Origin: Pseudogulbenkiania ferrooxidans 2002
GTDB lineage: Bacteria > Pseudomonadota > Gammaproteobacteria > Burkholderiales > Chromobacteriaceae
Direction: 5' to 3'
Assembly (NCBI RefSeq): GCF_000174355.1
Contig: NZ_ACIS01000007.1
Coordinates: 124,001-188,000, forward strand
Length of the DNA: 64,000 bases
Shown here: positions 8,686 through 19,873 of the stretch, piece by piece
Numbering within the stretch: the first letter of the stretch is position 1
Layout of the letters: every line of letters starts with the position of its first letter
Program-made: the position numbers and the translations under genes
Notes under the pieces: model-generated
Databases searched by the model: none
Told to the model about the DNA's origin: nothing
What the model saw: only the letters and a program-made list of their open reading frames with translations

Positions 8686-9780
8686 CTAGCGCCGCGTGTT
8701 GCCGATGCTCATCAGCATGCCGAGCCCCAGCATCAGCGTCAGGGTGGCGGTGCCGCCGTAGGAAACCAGCGGCAGCGGGACGCCGACCACCGGCAGGATG
8801 CCGGCCACCATGCCCATGTTGACGAAGGCGTAGACGAAGAACGACATGGTGATGGTGCCGCCCATCAGGCGGCCGTACAGGGTCTGGGCGCGCGCCGTGA
8901 TCATCAGGCCGCGGCTGACGATCAGCAGGTAAAGCACCACCAGGATGATGTTGCCGATCAGGCCGAACTCCTCCGAGTACACCGCGAAGATGAAGTCGGT
9001 GGTGCGCTCCGGGATGTAGTCGAGGTGGGTCTGGGTGCCGTTGAGCCAGCCCTTGCCGAACGGTCCGCCCGAGCCGATGGCGATCATCGACTGGATGATG
9101 TGGTAGCCGGCGCCGAGCGGGTCTTCCATCGGGTCGATCAGCGTCAGCACGCGCTTCTTCTGGTAGTCGTGCATCAGGTTCCATACCACCGGGAGGCTGG
9201 CGGCAAACGCCACCGCGCCGCCGATCAGCACCTTCCACGACAATCCGGCGAAGTACAGCACGAAGAAGCCGGCCGCCATGATCAGCGTGGCGGTGCCTAG
9301 GTCGGGCTGCTTGAGCACCAGTCCGCCGGGAATCACGATCAGCACCATGGCGGCCAGGTAATGCCACCAGCGCAGGCTCAGCTCGAAACGCTGGAAGAAC
9401 CACGCCACCATCATCGGCAGCGCGATCTTCATGATCTCCGATGGCTGGATGCGGGTGATGCCGAGTTCCAGCCAGCGCGTCGAGCCGTTCACCGTCACCC
9501 CCTTGAAATGCACCGCCAGCAGCAGCAGCACCCCGAGCGCGTAGAGCGGCGGCGCGAAGTTCATGATCGACTGCGGACGCATGCGCGCCGCGCCCCACAT
9601 CACCACCAGGCCCAGCACGGTGTAGACCAGCTTGTTGTCGATCTTGTCGAAGCTCTGGTTCGAGGCCGAGTACAGCACCAGCATGCTGAGCACGAACACC
9701 AGGCCGAGGAACAGCATCAGCCAGCCGTCCAGCGGTTCGCGCACGAACTGCCAGAGGCGTTTAAGGAGCGGGGTTTGCAT
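8686..9780 (-). CDS. rodA: Rod shape-determining SEDS glycosyltransferase RodA
   Basis: 364 residues, about ten membrane segments, SEDS family. Hallmarks: RWLELGITRIQPSEIMKIALP, KQPDLGTATLI, the pore-region YIPERTTDFIFAVYSEEFG and the C-terminal YGGTATLTLMLGLGM. RodA polymerises lipid II into glycan strands in the elongasome and works with the transpeptidase PBP2 encoded just upstream. The ATG at 9780 overlaps the end of mrdA by 20 bases, so the two are coupled. It is the last gene of the mreBCD-mrdA-rodA operon. Confidence 0.97.
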   Translation of the reverse strand: MQTPLLKRLWQFVREPLDGWLMLFLGLVFVLSMLVLYSASNQSFDKIDNKLVYTVLGLVVMWGAARMRPQSIMNFAPPLYALGVLLLLAVHFKGVTVNGSTRWLELGITRIQPSEIMKIALPMMVAWFFQRFELSLRWWHYLAAMVLIVIPGGLVLKQPDLGTATLIMAAGFFVLYFAGLSWKVLIGGAVAFAASLPVVWNLMHDYQKKRVLTLIDPMEDPLGAGYHIIQSMIAIGSGGPFGKGWLNGTQTHLDYIPERTTDFIFAVYSEEFGLIGNIILVVLYLLIVSRGLMITARAQTLYGRLMGGTITMSFFVYAFVNMGMVAGILPVVGVPLPLVSYGGTATLTLMLGLGMLMSIGNTRR

Positions 9781-11758
9781 CGTGGCCCTCCTGCTCTTCG
9801 GCGGCGCGCTCGGCTTGGGCCCGGGCAATCTCCGCCGCGCTGCGGGTTTCCGTCTTCACCGTCTGCAGCTGGCCGGACAGGTCGGCCGGCACCTTGCCGG
9901 TGAGGTAAAAATCGGTCAGGGCGCGCGCGATCGGGGCCGCCGCGGCAGCACCGAAGCCGGCGTTCTCGACGATCACCGCCAACGCGATCTTGGGCGCCTC
10001 GACCGGGGCGAAGGCGACGAACCAGGAGTGGTCGCGGTAGCGTTCGGCCAGCGCGCCGGCGTTGTACTTGGCACCCTGCTTGATCTGCACCACCTGCGCC
10101 GTGCCGGTCTTGCCGGCCATGGTGTAGGGCAGGTTGACGCCGATGCGCGCCGCGGTGCCGCCGGGCTGCAGCACGGCCTGCATGCCGCGCTTCACGTACT
10201 CGAAATGGGCCGGCTTGAACGCCAGGCGCCGCACCGGGTTGGTATTGATCGGGGTGGCCTTGGCGTGCCGATCGTCCACCACCTGCTGCACCAGGTGCGG
10301 CTTGAACATCGCGCCGTCGTTGGCCAGGGTGGCGACGCCGTTGGCCATTTGCAGCGGGGTGTAGGCGTTGAAGCCCTGGCCGATGCCGATGCTGACCACG
10401 TCGGCGGGGTACCAGCGCCCCACCTCCGGGCGGTACTTGGCGAAGCGCTTGGCCTTCCATTCCTTGGAGGGCAGCACCCCGGCGGCCTCGCCGTCGAGGT
10501 CGATGCCGGTCTTGCTACCCAGTCCGAACTGCGCCACCACCGGATGGATGCGGTCGATGCCCATATCCCACGCCAGCTTGTAGAAGAAGGTGTCGCTCGA
10601 TACCTGGATCGCCTTGGCCAGGTTGACCATGCCGTTGCCGGAGGGTTTGGAGTCGCGGAACTGGTGGCTGCTGCCGGGCAGGGTGAAGTAGCCCGGCGCT
10701 GGGCGGATGTCGTTGGGGCCGATGGCGCCGGTCTCCAGCGCCGCCATCGCCATGAACGGCTTGAAGGTGGAGCCGGGCGGGTACAGGCCGCGCAGCGCGC
10801 GGTTGACCAGCGGCTTCTCCCAGTCCTCGTTCAGCTCCTTCCAGGTCTGGCTGTCGATGCCGTCGATGAACAGCGAAGGGTCGAAGCCGGGCTTGGACAG
10901 GAAGGCCAGCACGCCGCCGTCGCGCGGGTCGATCGCCACCAGCGCGCCGCGGCGTTTGCCGAACAGCTTGTCGGCGAGCTCCTGCAGGCGGATGTCGAGC
11001 GCCAGGTGCAGGCTCTGGCCGTTGATCGGCGGGGTGCGGCGCAGGGTGCGGATGGCACGCCCGCCGGCGTCGGTTTCCATTTCCTCGAAGCCGACGGTGC
11101 CGTGCAGCTGGGTCTCGTAGGTGTATTCCAGCCCGGTCTTGCCGATATAGGTGGTGCCGCGGTAGTTGGTGGTCTGATCGTCCTCTTCCAGCCGCTCCAC
11201 GTCCTTGGTGTTGATGCGGCCGATATAGCCCAGCACGTGGCTGGTCAGCTCCTTGAACGGATAGTCGCGGAACAGCCGCGCCTTGACCTCCACCCCGGGG
11301 AAGCGCCAGGCGTGCGCCGCCATGCGGGCGGCCTCCTCCTCGCTCAACTTGGCCTTGAGCGGGATCGCCTCGAAGTTGCGCGATTCCGCGCGCAGCTTCT
11401 TGAACAGCTTGAGGTCGCGCGGGGTAACGTTGACCAGCTTGGAGAGCTCGGCCACGGTGGCATCGAGGTCGGCCATCTTGCTCGGGGTGAGTTCCAGCGT
11501 ATAGGCCGAGTAGTTCTGCGCCAGGATCACGCCGTTGCGGTCGACGATGAGGCCGCGGTTGGGCAGGATCGGCACCAGCGAGATGCGGTTGTTCTGGGCT
11601 AGCGTGGAGAAATGCTCGTGCTGCATCACCTGCAGCCAGACGAAGCGGCTGACCAGGAGCAGGAACAGCAGCACCATGATGGCGTAGGCCACCACCAGGC
11701 GCAGCTGGAACTGGCCTTCTTCCGCCTGGGTGTTCTTGAAACGGGTGGGACGGGACAT
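9761..11758 (-). CDS. mrdA: Penicillin-binding protein 2, peptidoglycan transpeptidase
   Basis: 665 residues with an N-terminal membrane anchor (residues about 20-45), a pedestal domain, and a C-terminal transpeptidase domain. The active-site motifs are GSTFKPF (SxxK), SSD (in QVSSDTFF) and KTGTAQ. It cross-links side-wall peptidoglycan with RodA and MreBCD. The ATG at 11758 opens MSRPTRFKN; a 23-residue extension upstream is possible but has no support. It starts 14 bases after mreD ends. Confidence 0.97.
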   Translation of the reverse strand: MSRPTRFKNTQAEEGQFQLRLVVAYAIMVLLFLLLVSRFVWLQVMQHEHFSTLAQNNRISLVPILPNRGLIVDRNGVILAQNYSAYTLELTPSKMADLDATVAELSKLVNVTPRDLKLFKKLRAESRNFEAIPLKAKLSEEEAARMAAHAWRFPGVEVKARLFRDYPFKELTSHVLGYIGRINTKDVERLEEDDQTTNYRGTTYIGKTGLEYTYETQLHGTVGFEEMETDAGGRAIRTLRRTPPINGQSLHLALDIRLQELADKLFGKRRGALVAIDPRDGGVLAFLSKPGFDPSLFIDGIDSQTWKELNEDWEKPLVNRALRGLYPPGSTFKPFMAMAALETGAIGPNDIRPAPGYFTLPGSSHQFRDSKPSGNGMVNLAKAIQVSSDTFFYKLAWDMGIDRIHPVVAQFGLGSKTGIDLDGEAAGVLPSKEWKAKRFAKYRPEVGRWYPADVVSIGIGQGFNAYTPLQMANGVATLANDGAMFKPHLVQQVVDDRHAKATPINTNPVRRLAFKPAHFEYVKRGMQAVLQPGGTAARIGVNLPYTMAGKTGTAQVVQIKQGAKYNAGALAERYRDHSWFVAFAPVEAPKIALAVIVENAGFGAAAAAPIARALTDFYLTGKVPADLSGQLQTVKTETRSAAEIARAQAERAAEEQEGHDANPAP

Positions 11759-11772
11759 GCCGGGCGCTACCA

Positions 11773-12276
11773 CTAGACCGAATGCTGCCGGTACGGCAGC
11801 AACAGCAGCTTGGTCAGCAGCGGCCACAGCAGCGCGCCGACCAGCGGCGGCAGGAAATAGCTCCAGCCGACGAAGGCGGCACCGGTGATCATGCGCGCCA
11901 CCACCATGATGGCCTGGTTGGCCAGCATCAGCGCGAGCACGGCCAGCGCCTGCTGGCCGAGGTTGAACATCACCAGCTGCCGCTGCTGGCGCAAGGCCAG
12001 GTAGCTGGTGATCGAATAGGCCAGCGCATGTTGGCCGAACAACCCGGCGGTGGCGGCATCCGCCACCAGCCCCAGCAGGAAGGCGCTGCCGATATTGACG
12101 CGGCGCGGCTGGTTGATCACCCAGTACAGCAGCAGCAGCCCGATCAGGTCGGGCAGCCAGCGCGTGGAGCCAGCCGGCAGCGGGATCAGTTCGACCAGCA
12201 CGGCGATGACGAAGGTCAGGAAGATGAAGCGGCGCTTGACCGGCTTCAGCAGTTCTTTGGGGCGCTCAAACGGCAT
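11773..12276 (-). CDS. mreD: Rod shape-determining membrane protein MreD
   Basis: 167 residues, five predicted membrane segments, typical MreD length. LPDLIGLLLLYWVINQPRRV and GLVADAATAGLFGQHALAY are family-type sequences. It is an inner-membrane partner of MreC in the elongasome. It lies 2 bases downstream of mreC. A near-copy of the 12-base repeat lies antisense to the codons for FGQH. Confidence 0.95.
   Translation of the reverse strand: MPFERPKELLKPVKRRFIFLTFVIAVLVELIPLPAGSTRWLPDLIGLLLLYWVINQPRRVNIGSAFLLGLVADAATAGLFGQHALAYSITSYLALRQQRQLVMFNLGQQALAVLALMLANQAIMVVARMITGAAFVGWSYFLPPLVGALLWPLLTKLLLLPYRQHSV
12028..12039 (+). repeat. Uptake-sequence-like 12-mer, one mismatch
   Basis: ATGTTGGCCGAA, 11 of 12, antisense within mreD (read as Phe-Gly-Gln-His on the coding strand). 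Confidence 0.45.
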
Positions 12277-12278
12277 GG

Positions 12279-13166
12279 TTACTCCGTGCGGCGGGGCGGG
12301 GCGGCGTCAGGTGGCGGCGGTGGCGCGGCCGGCACGTGCTGCTTCGGGTTCAGCACCAGCACGAAACGACTCTCCTGCACCCCGGCCACCACGCTGGTGG
12401 ACAGCCGGGCGAAGGCGGCGCCGGTGTTGCGCTCGATCTTGCCGACGCGCGCCACCGGCAGCCCGGCCGGGTACAGGTCGTCGATGCCCGAGGTCACCAG
12501 CAAGTCCTTCTCCTGCACGTCGGCGTGGTTCGGCAGGTAACGCACTTCGACGCCGCCGCCGTAGCCATACAGGATGGCGCGCGCACCGGTGCGCTCGATC
12601 ATCACCGGCACCATGTGGTTCTTGTCGATGATCAGCGTCACCTCGGCGGTCAGCGGCTGCACCCGCGTCACCTGGCCGATCAGCCCCTGACTGTCGATCA
12701 CCGGCTGGCCCGGACTGATTTGGGCGTCCGCGCCCTTGTCGATGATCAGCTTGTAGGAAAACGGGTCGCGCCCGGTATAGAGCACCTCGGCCAGCTGGCC
12801 GCCCTCGGCGCGCGACGACTTGAGCTCGTTGAGCTGGCGCAGTTCGCGGTATTCGCGCTCCACGGTGGCGAGCCGTGCGAGCTGCGCCGACATCTGCAGG
12901 CGCTGGCTCTTCAGCGCGTCGTTCTCGGCCTTCAGCTCCGCCTGCGCGGTGAAGAAGTCGATGACGTGGCGCGCGCCGGCAAACGGCACGTTGACCGCGC
13001 GCTGTACCGGGTACAGCGCCACCGAGAGCGCTTCGCGCACGTGCTCCATCAGGCCGTAGCGGCTGTCGCCGATCAACAGCGCGATCGACAGCAGCACGCA
13101 CAACGCGAGACGCACCGCCGGGTGCGGGCCCTGGCGGATGAAGCTGGGATTGTTGGCAAAGTCCAT
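12279..13166 (-). CDS. mreC: Rod shape-determining protein MreC
   Basis: 295 residues: one N-terminal membrane segment (LCVLLSIALLIGDSRYGLM), a periplasmic coiled coil around residues 70-110 (AQAELKAENDALKSQRLQM), and paired beta domains with GQPVIDSQGLIGQVTRVQP. The C-terminus is Pro-rich. MreC links cytoplasmic MreB to the periplasmic part of the elongasome and activates PBP2-RodA. It sits between mreB and mreD. Confidence 0.96.
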   Translation of the reverse strand: MDFANNPSFIRQGPHPAVRLALCVLLSIALLIGDSRYGLMEHVREALSVALYPVQRAVNVPFAGARHVIDFFTAQAELKAENDALKSQRLQMSAQLARLATVEREYRELRQLNELKSSRAEGGQLAEVLYTGRDPFSYKLIIDKGADAQISPGQPVIDSQGLIGQVTRVQPLTAEVTLIIDKNHMVPVMIERTGARAILYGYGGGVEVRYLPNHADVQEKDLLVTSGIDDLYPAGLPVARVGKIERNTGAAFARLSTSVVAGVQESRFVLVLNPKQHVPAAPPPPPDAAPPRRTE

Positions 13167-13209
13167 CTGGCAGGACGTCCGGCCGGTTCAGGCCGGACGC
13201 GAATCCGGT

Positions 13210-14469
<1,260 letters not shown>

Positions 14470-14757
14470 ATGTCGCTGACGCATCAGGATGTCGCGCGGA
14501 TCGCCAAGCTGGCCCGCATCGCCGTAACCGACGAAGAAATCGTGGCGGTGGGCGCGCAACTCAACAATATTTTCGGCCTGATCGAGCAGATGCAGGCCGT
14601 CGATACCGATGGCATCGAACCGATGGCCCATCCGCAGGACGTGAGCCTGCGCCTGCGCGATGACGTGGTGACCGAATCGGACCGCCGCGCTGCCTTCCAG
14701 GCCATCGCCCCGCAGGTCGAGAACGGCCTGTTCCTCGTCCCCAAAGTCATCGAATAA
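14470..14757 (+). CDS. gatC: Asp-tRNA(Asn)/Glu-tRNA(Gln) amidotransferase subunit C
   Basis: 95 residues. The start region [16 protein letters not shown] and the C-terminal FLVPKVIE are characteristic of GatC. GatC is a small belt that clamps GatA to GatB and stabilises the complex. It has a good ribosome binding site (GAGGACACC before ATG). It is the first gene of gatCAB and is transcribed away from mreB. Confidence 0.96.
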   Translation: MSLTHQDVARIAKLARIAVTDEEIVAVGAQLNNIFGLIEQMQAVDTDGIEPMAHPQDVSLRLRDDVVTESDRRAAFQAIAPQVENGLFLVPKVIE

Positions 14758-14841
14758 CCAGAGATTGATTCCGGCACGGTTGGTTCCCGGCGCGCGCGCG
14801 TTTCGGTCAATCTGCCGAGCTTATCGAGATTTTACGACACC

Positions 14842-16293
14842 ATGATTAACGCCACCCTCAAGGCGCTGTCGCAGCAACTGGCGGCAAAAGCCGTGTCCAG
14901 CGAGGAACTCGCGGGGCTCTACCTCGACCGCATCGCGGCGCTCAACCCGACGCTCAACGCCTTCATCAGCGTCGACCGCGACAAGACCCTGGCCGAAGCG
15001 CGCGCCGCCGACGCGCTGCGCGCCGCCGGCCAGGCCGGCCCGCTGACCGGTGTGCCGATCGCGCACAAGGACATTTTCTGCCAGCAGGGCTGGAAGACCA
15101 GCTGCGGCTCGAAGATGCTCGACAACTTCGTCTCGCCCTACGACGCCCACGTCATCGAGCAGTGCCGCGCCGCCGGCCTGGTGACGCTCGGCCGCACCAA
15201 TATGGACGAGTTCGCCATGGGCTCGTCCAACGAGAACAGCTTCTACGGCCCGGTGAAGAATCCGTGGGACCTGGCGGCGATTCCCGGCGGCTCGTCCGGC
15301 GGCTCTGCCGCGGCAGTGGCGGCGCGCCTCGCCCCGATCGCCACCGGCACCGATACCGGCGGTTCGATCCGCCAGCCGGCCTCGCATTGCGGCGTGACCG
15401 GCATCAAGCCGACCTACGGCGTGGTGTCGCGCTACGGCATGGTGGCCTACGCCTCCTCGCTCGACCAGGGCGGCCCGCTGGCGCAGACCGCCGAGGACTG
15501 CGCGCTGCTGCTCAACGTCATGGCCGGTTTCGATCAGCGCGATTCGACCAGCCTCGAGCGCGCCAAGGAAGACTACAGCCGTGACCTGAACGCACCACTG
15601 AGCGGCCTGAAGATCGGCCTGCCGCGCGAATACTTCGCCGAGGGCCTGTCCGCGGACGTCGCTGGCGTGGTCGACGGCGCCATCGCCGAGCTGAAGAAGC
15701 TGGGCGCCGAGGTGGTCGAGATCAGCCTGCCCAACACCCAGCTCTCCATTCCGGCCTACTACGTGATCGCCCCGGCCGAGGCCTCGACCAACCTCAGCCG
15801 CTACGACGGCGTGCGCTACGGCCACCGTGCCGCCGAGTACAAGGACCTGGTCGACATGTACGAGAAGACCCGTGCCGAGGGCTTCGGCGCCGAGGTCAAG
15901 CGCCGCATCATGGTCGGCACCTACGTGCTGTCGCACGGCTACTACGACGCCTACTACCTCAAGGCCCAGAAGATCCGCCGCCTCATCGCCAACGACTTCA
16001 AGGCCGCGTTCGAACAGTGCGACGTGATCCTCGGGCCGGTGGCGCCGACCGCGGCGTTCAATATCGGCGAGAAGTCGGACGATCCGGTGCAGATGTACCT
16101 GTCGGACATCTACACGCTGTCGGTCAACCTGGCCGGCCTGCCCGGCATGAGCGTGCCGGCGGGCTTCGCCGCCAACGGCCGCCCGGTGGGGCTGCAGATC
16201 ATCGGCAACTATTTCGGCGAAGCCAAGATGCTGAACGTGGCGCACCAGTTCCAGCAGGCCACCGACTGGCACCAGAAGGCGCCGGCCCTGTAA
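14842..16293 (+). CDS. gatA: Asp-tRNA(Asn)/Glu-tRNA(Gln) amidotransferase subunit A
   Basis: 483 residues, amidase-signature family. The catalytic Ser-cisSer-Lys triad is visible: Lys in [11 protein letters not shown], and the two serines in [13 protein letters not shown] and [14 protein letters not shown]. GatA releases ammonia from glutamine and channels it to GatB, which amidates mischarged Glu-tRNA(Gln) or Asp-tRNA(Asn). The gap from gatC is 84 bases and contains nothing notable. Confidence 0.98.
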   Translation: MINATLKALSQQLAAKAVSSEELAGLYLDRIAALNPTLNAFISVDRDKTLAEARAADALRAAGQAGPLTGVPIAHKDIFCQQGWKTSCGSKMLDNFVSPYDAHVIEQCRAAGLVTLGRTNMDEFAMGSSNENSFYGPVKNPWDLAAIPGGSSGGSAAAVAARLAPIATGTDTGGSIRQPASHCGVTGIKPTYGVVSRYGMVAYASSLDQGGPLAQTAEDCALLLNVMAGFDQRDSTSLERAKEDYSRDLNAPLSGLKIGLPREYFAEGLSADVAGVVDGAIAELKKLGAEVVEISLPNTQLSIPAYYVIAPAEASTNLSRYDGVRYGHRAAEYKDLVDMYEKTRAEGFGAEVKRRIMVGTYVLSHGYYDAYYLKAQKIRRLIANDFKAAFEQCDVILGPVAPTAAFNIGEKSDDPVQMYLSDIYTLSVNLAGLPGMSVPAGFAANGRPVGLQIIGNYFGEAKMLNVAHQFQQATDWHQKAPAL

Positions 16294-16394
16294 GCCTGCG
16301 GCGGCACAACCCGAATACGGCGTTGGGCGCGCCGGCTGTACCAGTACGTACTGTCTGCGCGCCCGCCTTGTCTTCGGGCCGTTCGCACGCAGGC
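16294..16394. repeat. Long imperfect palindrome filling the gatA-gatB gap
   Basis: Starting at the base after the gatA stop, GCCTGCG (16294-16300) pairs with CGCAGGC (16388-16394). CCCGAA (16310-16315) pairs with TTCGGG (16373-16378), and GGGCGCGC (16325-16332) with GCGCGCCC (16357-16364). The centre is the perfect palindrome CAGTACGTACTG (16342-16353). An alternative stem, CCCGCCT (16362-16368) with AGGCGGG (16391-16397), would compete. It resembles a REP- or MITE-type element. Confidence 0.7.
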
Positions 16395-16460
16395 GGGAAG
16401 TTTACGTTTTCGAAGGGCGGTGCTTTGCTCCGTTCTTTCATGTAGAAGGATTTTCCGACC

Positions 16461-17888
<1,428 letters not shown>

Positions 17889-17923
17889 CGGCCGGTGCGG
17901 CAGAGGCCGGGCCCCGACCCGGC

Positions 17924-17962
17924 GACAGGCGGCATGCCACGGCATGTCGCCTGTATTTTTTT
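17924..17962 (+). terminator. Rho-independent terminator after gatB
   Basis: ACAGGCGGCATGCC pairs with GGCATGTCGCCTGT (one G-T pair) around a 2-base loop, followed by ATTTTTTT. Confidence 0.88.
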
Positions 17963-18100
17963 GGCCGTTCTGCGCTGTTGTATTCCCCCTTTTCACAGCC
18001 TACTTTCAACGCTTTTTTTAAGCTGCTGATTTAATAGGACTAATCTTGGCGTGGTCTTTCTAAGCCCTTGTCTTAAAAGGAGGTTGTGTTCCGGCTCAGG

Positions 18101-18129
18101 TTGACCCTATGACGCTTCTTTCTTATAGT
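18101..18129 (+). promoter_or_regulatory. Sigma70-type promoter of the mraZ-lpxC cluster
   Basis: TTGACC (18101-18106) and TATAGT (18124-18129) are separated by exactly 17 bases. The expected transcription start, near 18136, falls in the MraZ boxes, so MraZ binding would directly block initiation. Confidence 0.75.
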
Positions 18130-18162
18130 GGCGAAAAGTGGGGTGAAGTGGGTAAAAGTGGG
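18127..18162 (+). promoter_or_regulatory. Four MraZ boxes, AGTGG every 10 bases
   Basis: AGTGG begins at 18127, 18137, 18147 and 18157, a perfect 10-base period that puts all four on one DNA face. Known MraZ operators are direct repeats of a TGGG-type core spaced 10 bases apart, so this is almost certainly the autoregulatory site. It overlaps the -10 box and start point. Confidence 0.85.
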
Positions 18163-18198
18163 GTGTGATCTCCAAACCAGAGGCTTAATGTCCGAATC

Positions 18199-18645
18199 AT
18201 GATTGGTGGCGTCAACGTCGTGTCTCTCGATAGCAAGGGGCGTCTGGCCATTCCGGCCCGGCACCGCGAGACGCTGCTGTCCACGTTCGGCTCCAAGCTG
18301 GTGGTGACGCTGGAGGCGCGCGACCACCTGCTGCTCTACCCCGAGCCCAATTGGCGCCCGGTCGAGGCCCGGCTCCTGGCGCTGCCCTCCGGCAATCCCA
18401 TGCTCAAACGCTACCAGAAGCTGGTGCTGGGCCATGCCGAACTGCTCGACATGGACAGTGCCGGCCGCATTCTGCTGTCGCCGCGCCTGCGCGGTCTGGT
18501 CAACCTCGACAAGGACGTCGCGCTGGTGGGCATGGGCAACCGTTTCGAACTGTGGGATGCCGCCGACTGGGATGACCAGACCAGCGACGCCCTGGATATC
18601 GACCCCGCCGAACTGTCTCAGCATCTCGGAGATTTCACGTTGTGA
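18199..18645 (+). CDS. mraZ: Transcriptional regulator MraZ
   Basis: 148 residues with two SpoVT/AbrB-like MraZ domains ([18 protein letters not shown] and [17 protein letters not shown]). MraZ forms a ring-shaped oligomer and represses its own division cluster through repeated boxes, four of which lie just upstream. It is the first gene of the cluster. Its stop overlaps the rsmH GTG start by four bases. Confidence 0.97.
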   Translation: MIGGVNVVSLDSKGRLAIPARHRETLLSTFGSKLVVTLEARDHLLLYPEPNWRPVEARLLALPSGNPMLKRYQKLVLGHAELLDMDSAGRILLSPRLRGLVNLDKDVALVGMGNRFELWDAADWDDQTSDALDIDPAELSQHLGDFTL

Positions 18646-19604
18646 GTGCCCCCGTTTTTTCGCACCTTACGGTGCTGCTCAGCGAAGCTGTAGCCGCGCT
18701 CGCCGTTCGTCCGGACGGCGTGTACGTCGACTGCACCTTCGGCCGCGGTGGGCACAGCCGCCTCATCCTGTCGCAACTGGGGCCGGCCGGCAGGCTGGTC
18801 GCCTTCGACAAGGATCCCGAGGCGATTGCCGCCGGTGAGCGTCTGGCCGCGGAAGACCCGCGTTTCACGCTGGTGCACGAAGGTTTCGAAACACTCGCGC
18901 GCGAGCTCGACCGGCTCGGCATCGCTCGCGTCGACGGTGTGCTGATGGATCTGGGCGTGTCGTCGCCGCAGATCGACGACGCCCGGCGCGGCTTCAGCTT
19001 CCGTTTCGACGCGCCGCTCGACATGCGCATGGATACCAGCCGCGGCCTGACCGCGGCGGAATGGCTGGCCACGGCCGCCGAAGAAGACATCAGGGAGGTC
19101 ATCAAGACTTATGGTGAAGAGCGGTTTGCTCGCAAGATCGCAGCAGCCATTGTTGCGCAACGGGAGCTCGCTCCCCTCGAAACCACGCGTCAGCTCGCCC
19201 AGCTCGTTGGGCAGAACGTCCGTACTCGCGAACCGGGTCAAGACCCCGCGACGCGCACGTTCCAGGCCATCCGCATCTACATCAACCGTGAACTGGAAGA
19301 GCTGAAAGCCGTGCTGCCGCAAGCGGCGCAAAGGTTGGCCGAAGGCGGCCGCCTGGCCGTGATCAGCTTCCATTCGCTGGAAGACCGCATCGTCAAGAAC
19401 TTCATGCGCGATGCCAGCAGCGACGCCAAGCTGCCCTCCTGGGTCATGGTGCGCAGCGCCGACCTGCCCGAGCCGCCGCTACGCACCGTCGGCAAGCCGG
19501 TGCGCGCCAGTGACGACGAGGTGAATGGCAACCCGCGTTCGCGCAGTGCCATCATGCGCATCGCCGAGCGCACCGCCGGTGCCTGGCGCGAGGAGGCGGT
19601 GTGA
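18642..19604 (+). CDS. rsmH: 16S rRNA m4C1402 methyltransferase RsmH (MraW)
   Basis: 320 residues. SAM-binding [14 protein letters not shown] and the family sequences [13 protein letters not shown] and [14 protein letters not shown] identify it. It methylates N4 of C1402 of 16S rRNA. Translation starts at GTG 18642, overlapping the mraZ stop. An exact copy of the 12-base repeat encodes RLAE around residue 231. Confidence 0.97.
   Translation: MSAPVFSHLTVLLSEAVAALAVRPDGVYVDCTFGRGGHSRLILSQLGPAGRLVAFDKDPEAIAAGERLAAEDPRFTLVHEGFETLARELDRLGIARVDGVLMDLGVSSPQIDDARRGFSFRFDAPLDMRMDTSRGLTAAEWLATAAEEDIREVIKTYGEERFARKIAAAIVAQRELAPLETTRQLAQLVGQNVRTREPGQDPATRTFQAIRIYINRELEELKAVLPQAAQRLAEGGRLAVISFHSLEDRIVKNFMRDASSDAKLPSWVMVRSADLPEPPLRTVGKPVRASDDEVNGNPRSRSAIMRIAERTAGAWREEAV
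19332..19343 (+). repeat. Uptake-sequence-like 12-mer, exact
   Basis: AGGTTGGCCGAA, in-frame in rsmH, read Arg-Leu-Ala-Glu. Confidence 0.75.
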
Positions 19605-19873
19605 ACAAGCTCAATGCCATTTTGCTGGCCCTCCTGGTGCTGTGCGCGTGGTCCGTGGTGACCTCGCAGCACGTGTCGCGCCAGCTCTACAGCAATCTGG
19701 AACGCGAGCAGAAGTCGGCCCAGCAGCTGCAGGTCGAGTACGGCCAGCTGCTGCTGGAGCAGAGCACCTGGGGCGCGCATGCGCTGATTGAAAAGACCGC
19801 CGCCTTGCGGCTCGGCATGAAAACGCCCGAGCAACGCCAGGTCCAGGTAGTCGCCCCCTCGGGAGGGACCTGA
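19601..19873 (+). CDS. ftsL: Cell division protein FtsL
   Basis: 90 residues: one N-terminal membrane segment ([18 protein letters not shown]) then a periplasmic heptad region ([20 protein letters not shown]). FtsL pairs with FtsB and FtsQ and activates FtsWI. It starts at a GTG overlapping the rsmH stop, and its stop overlaps the ftsI start (TGATG). The sequence is weakly conserved in general, so position and topology carry the call. Confidence 0.92.
   Translation: MNKLNAILLALLVLCAWSVVTSQHVSRQLYSNLEREQKSAQQLQVEYGQLLLEQSTWGAHALIEKTAALRLGMKTPEQRQVQVVAPSGGT

Noticed and set aside
18127-18162. Short direct repeats that could be origin iterons or a CRISPR fragment
   Set aside because: Five-base core, 10-base period, and position over the mraZ promoter identify MraZ boxes.
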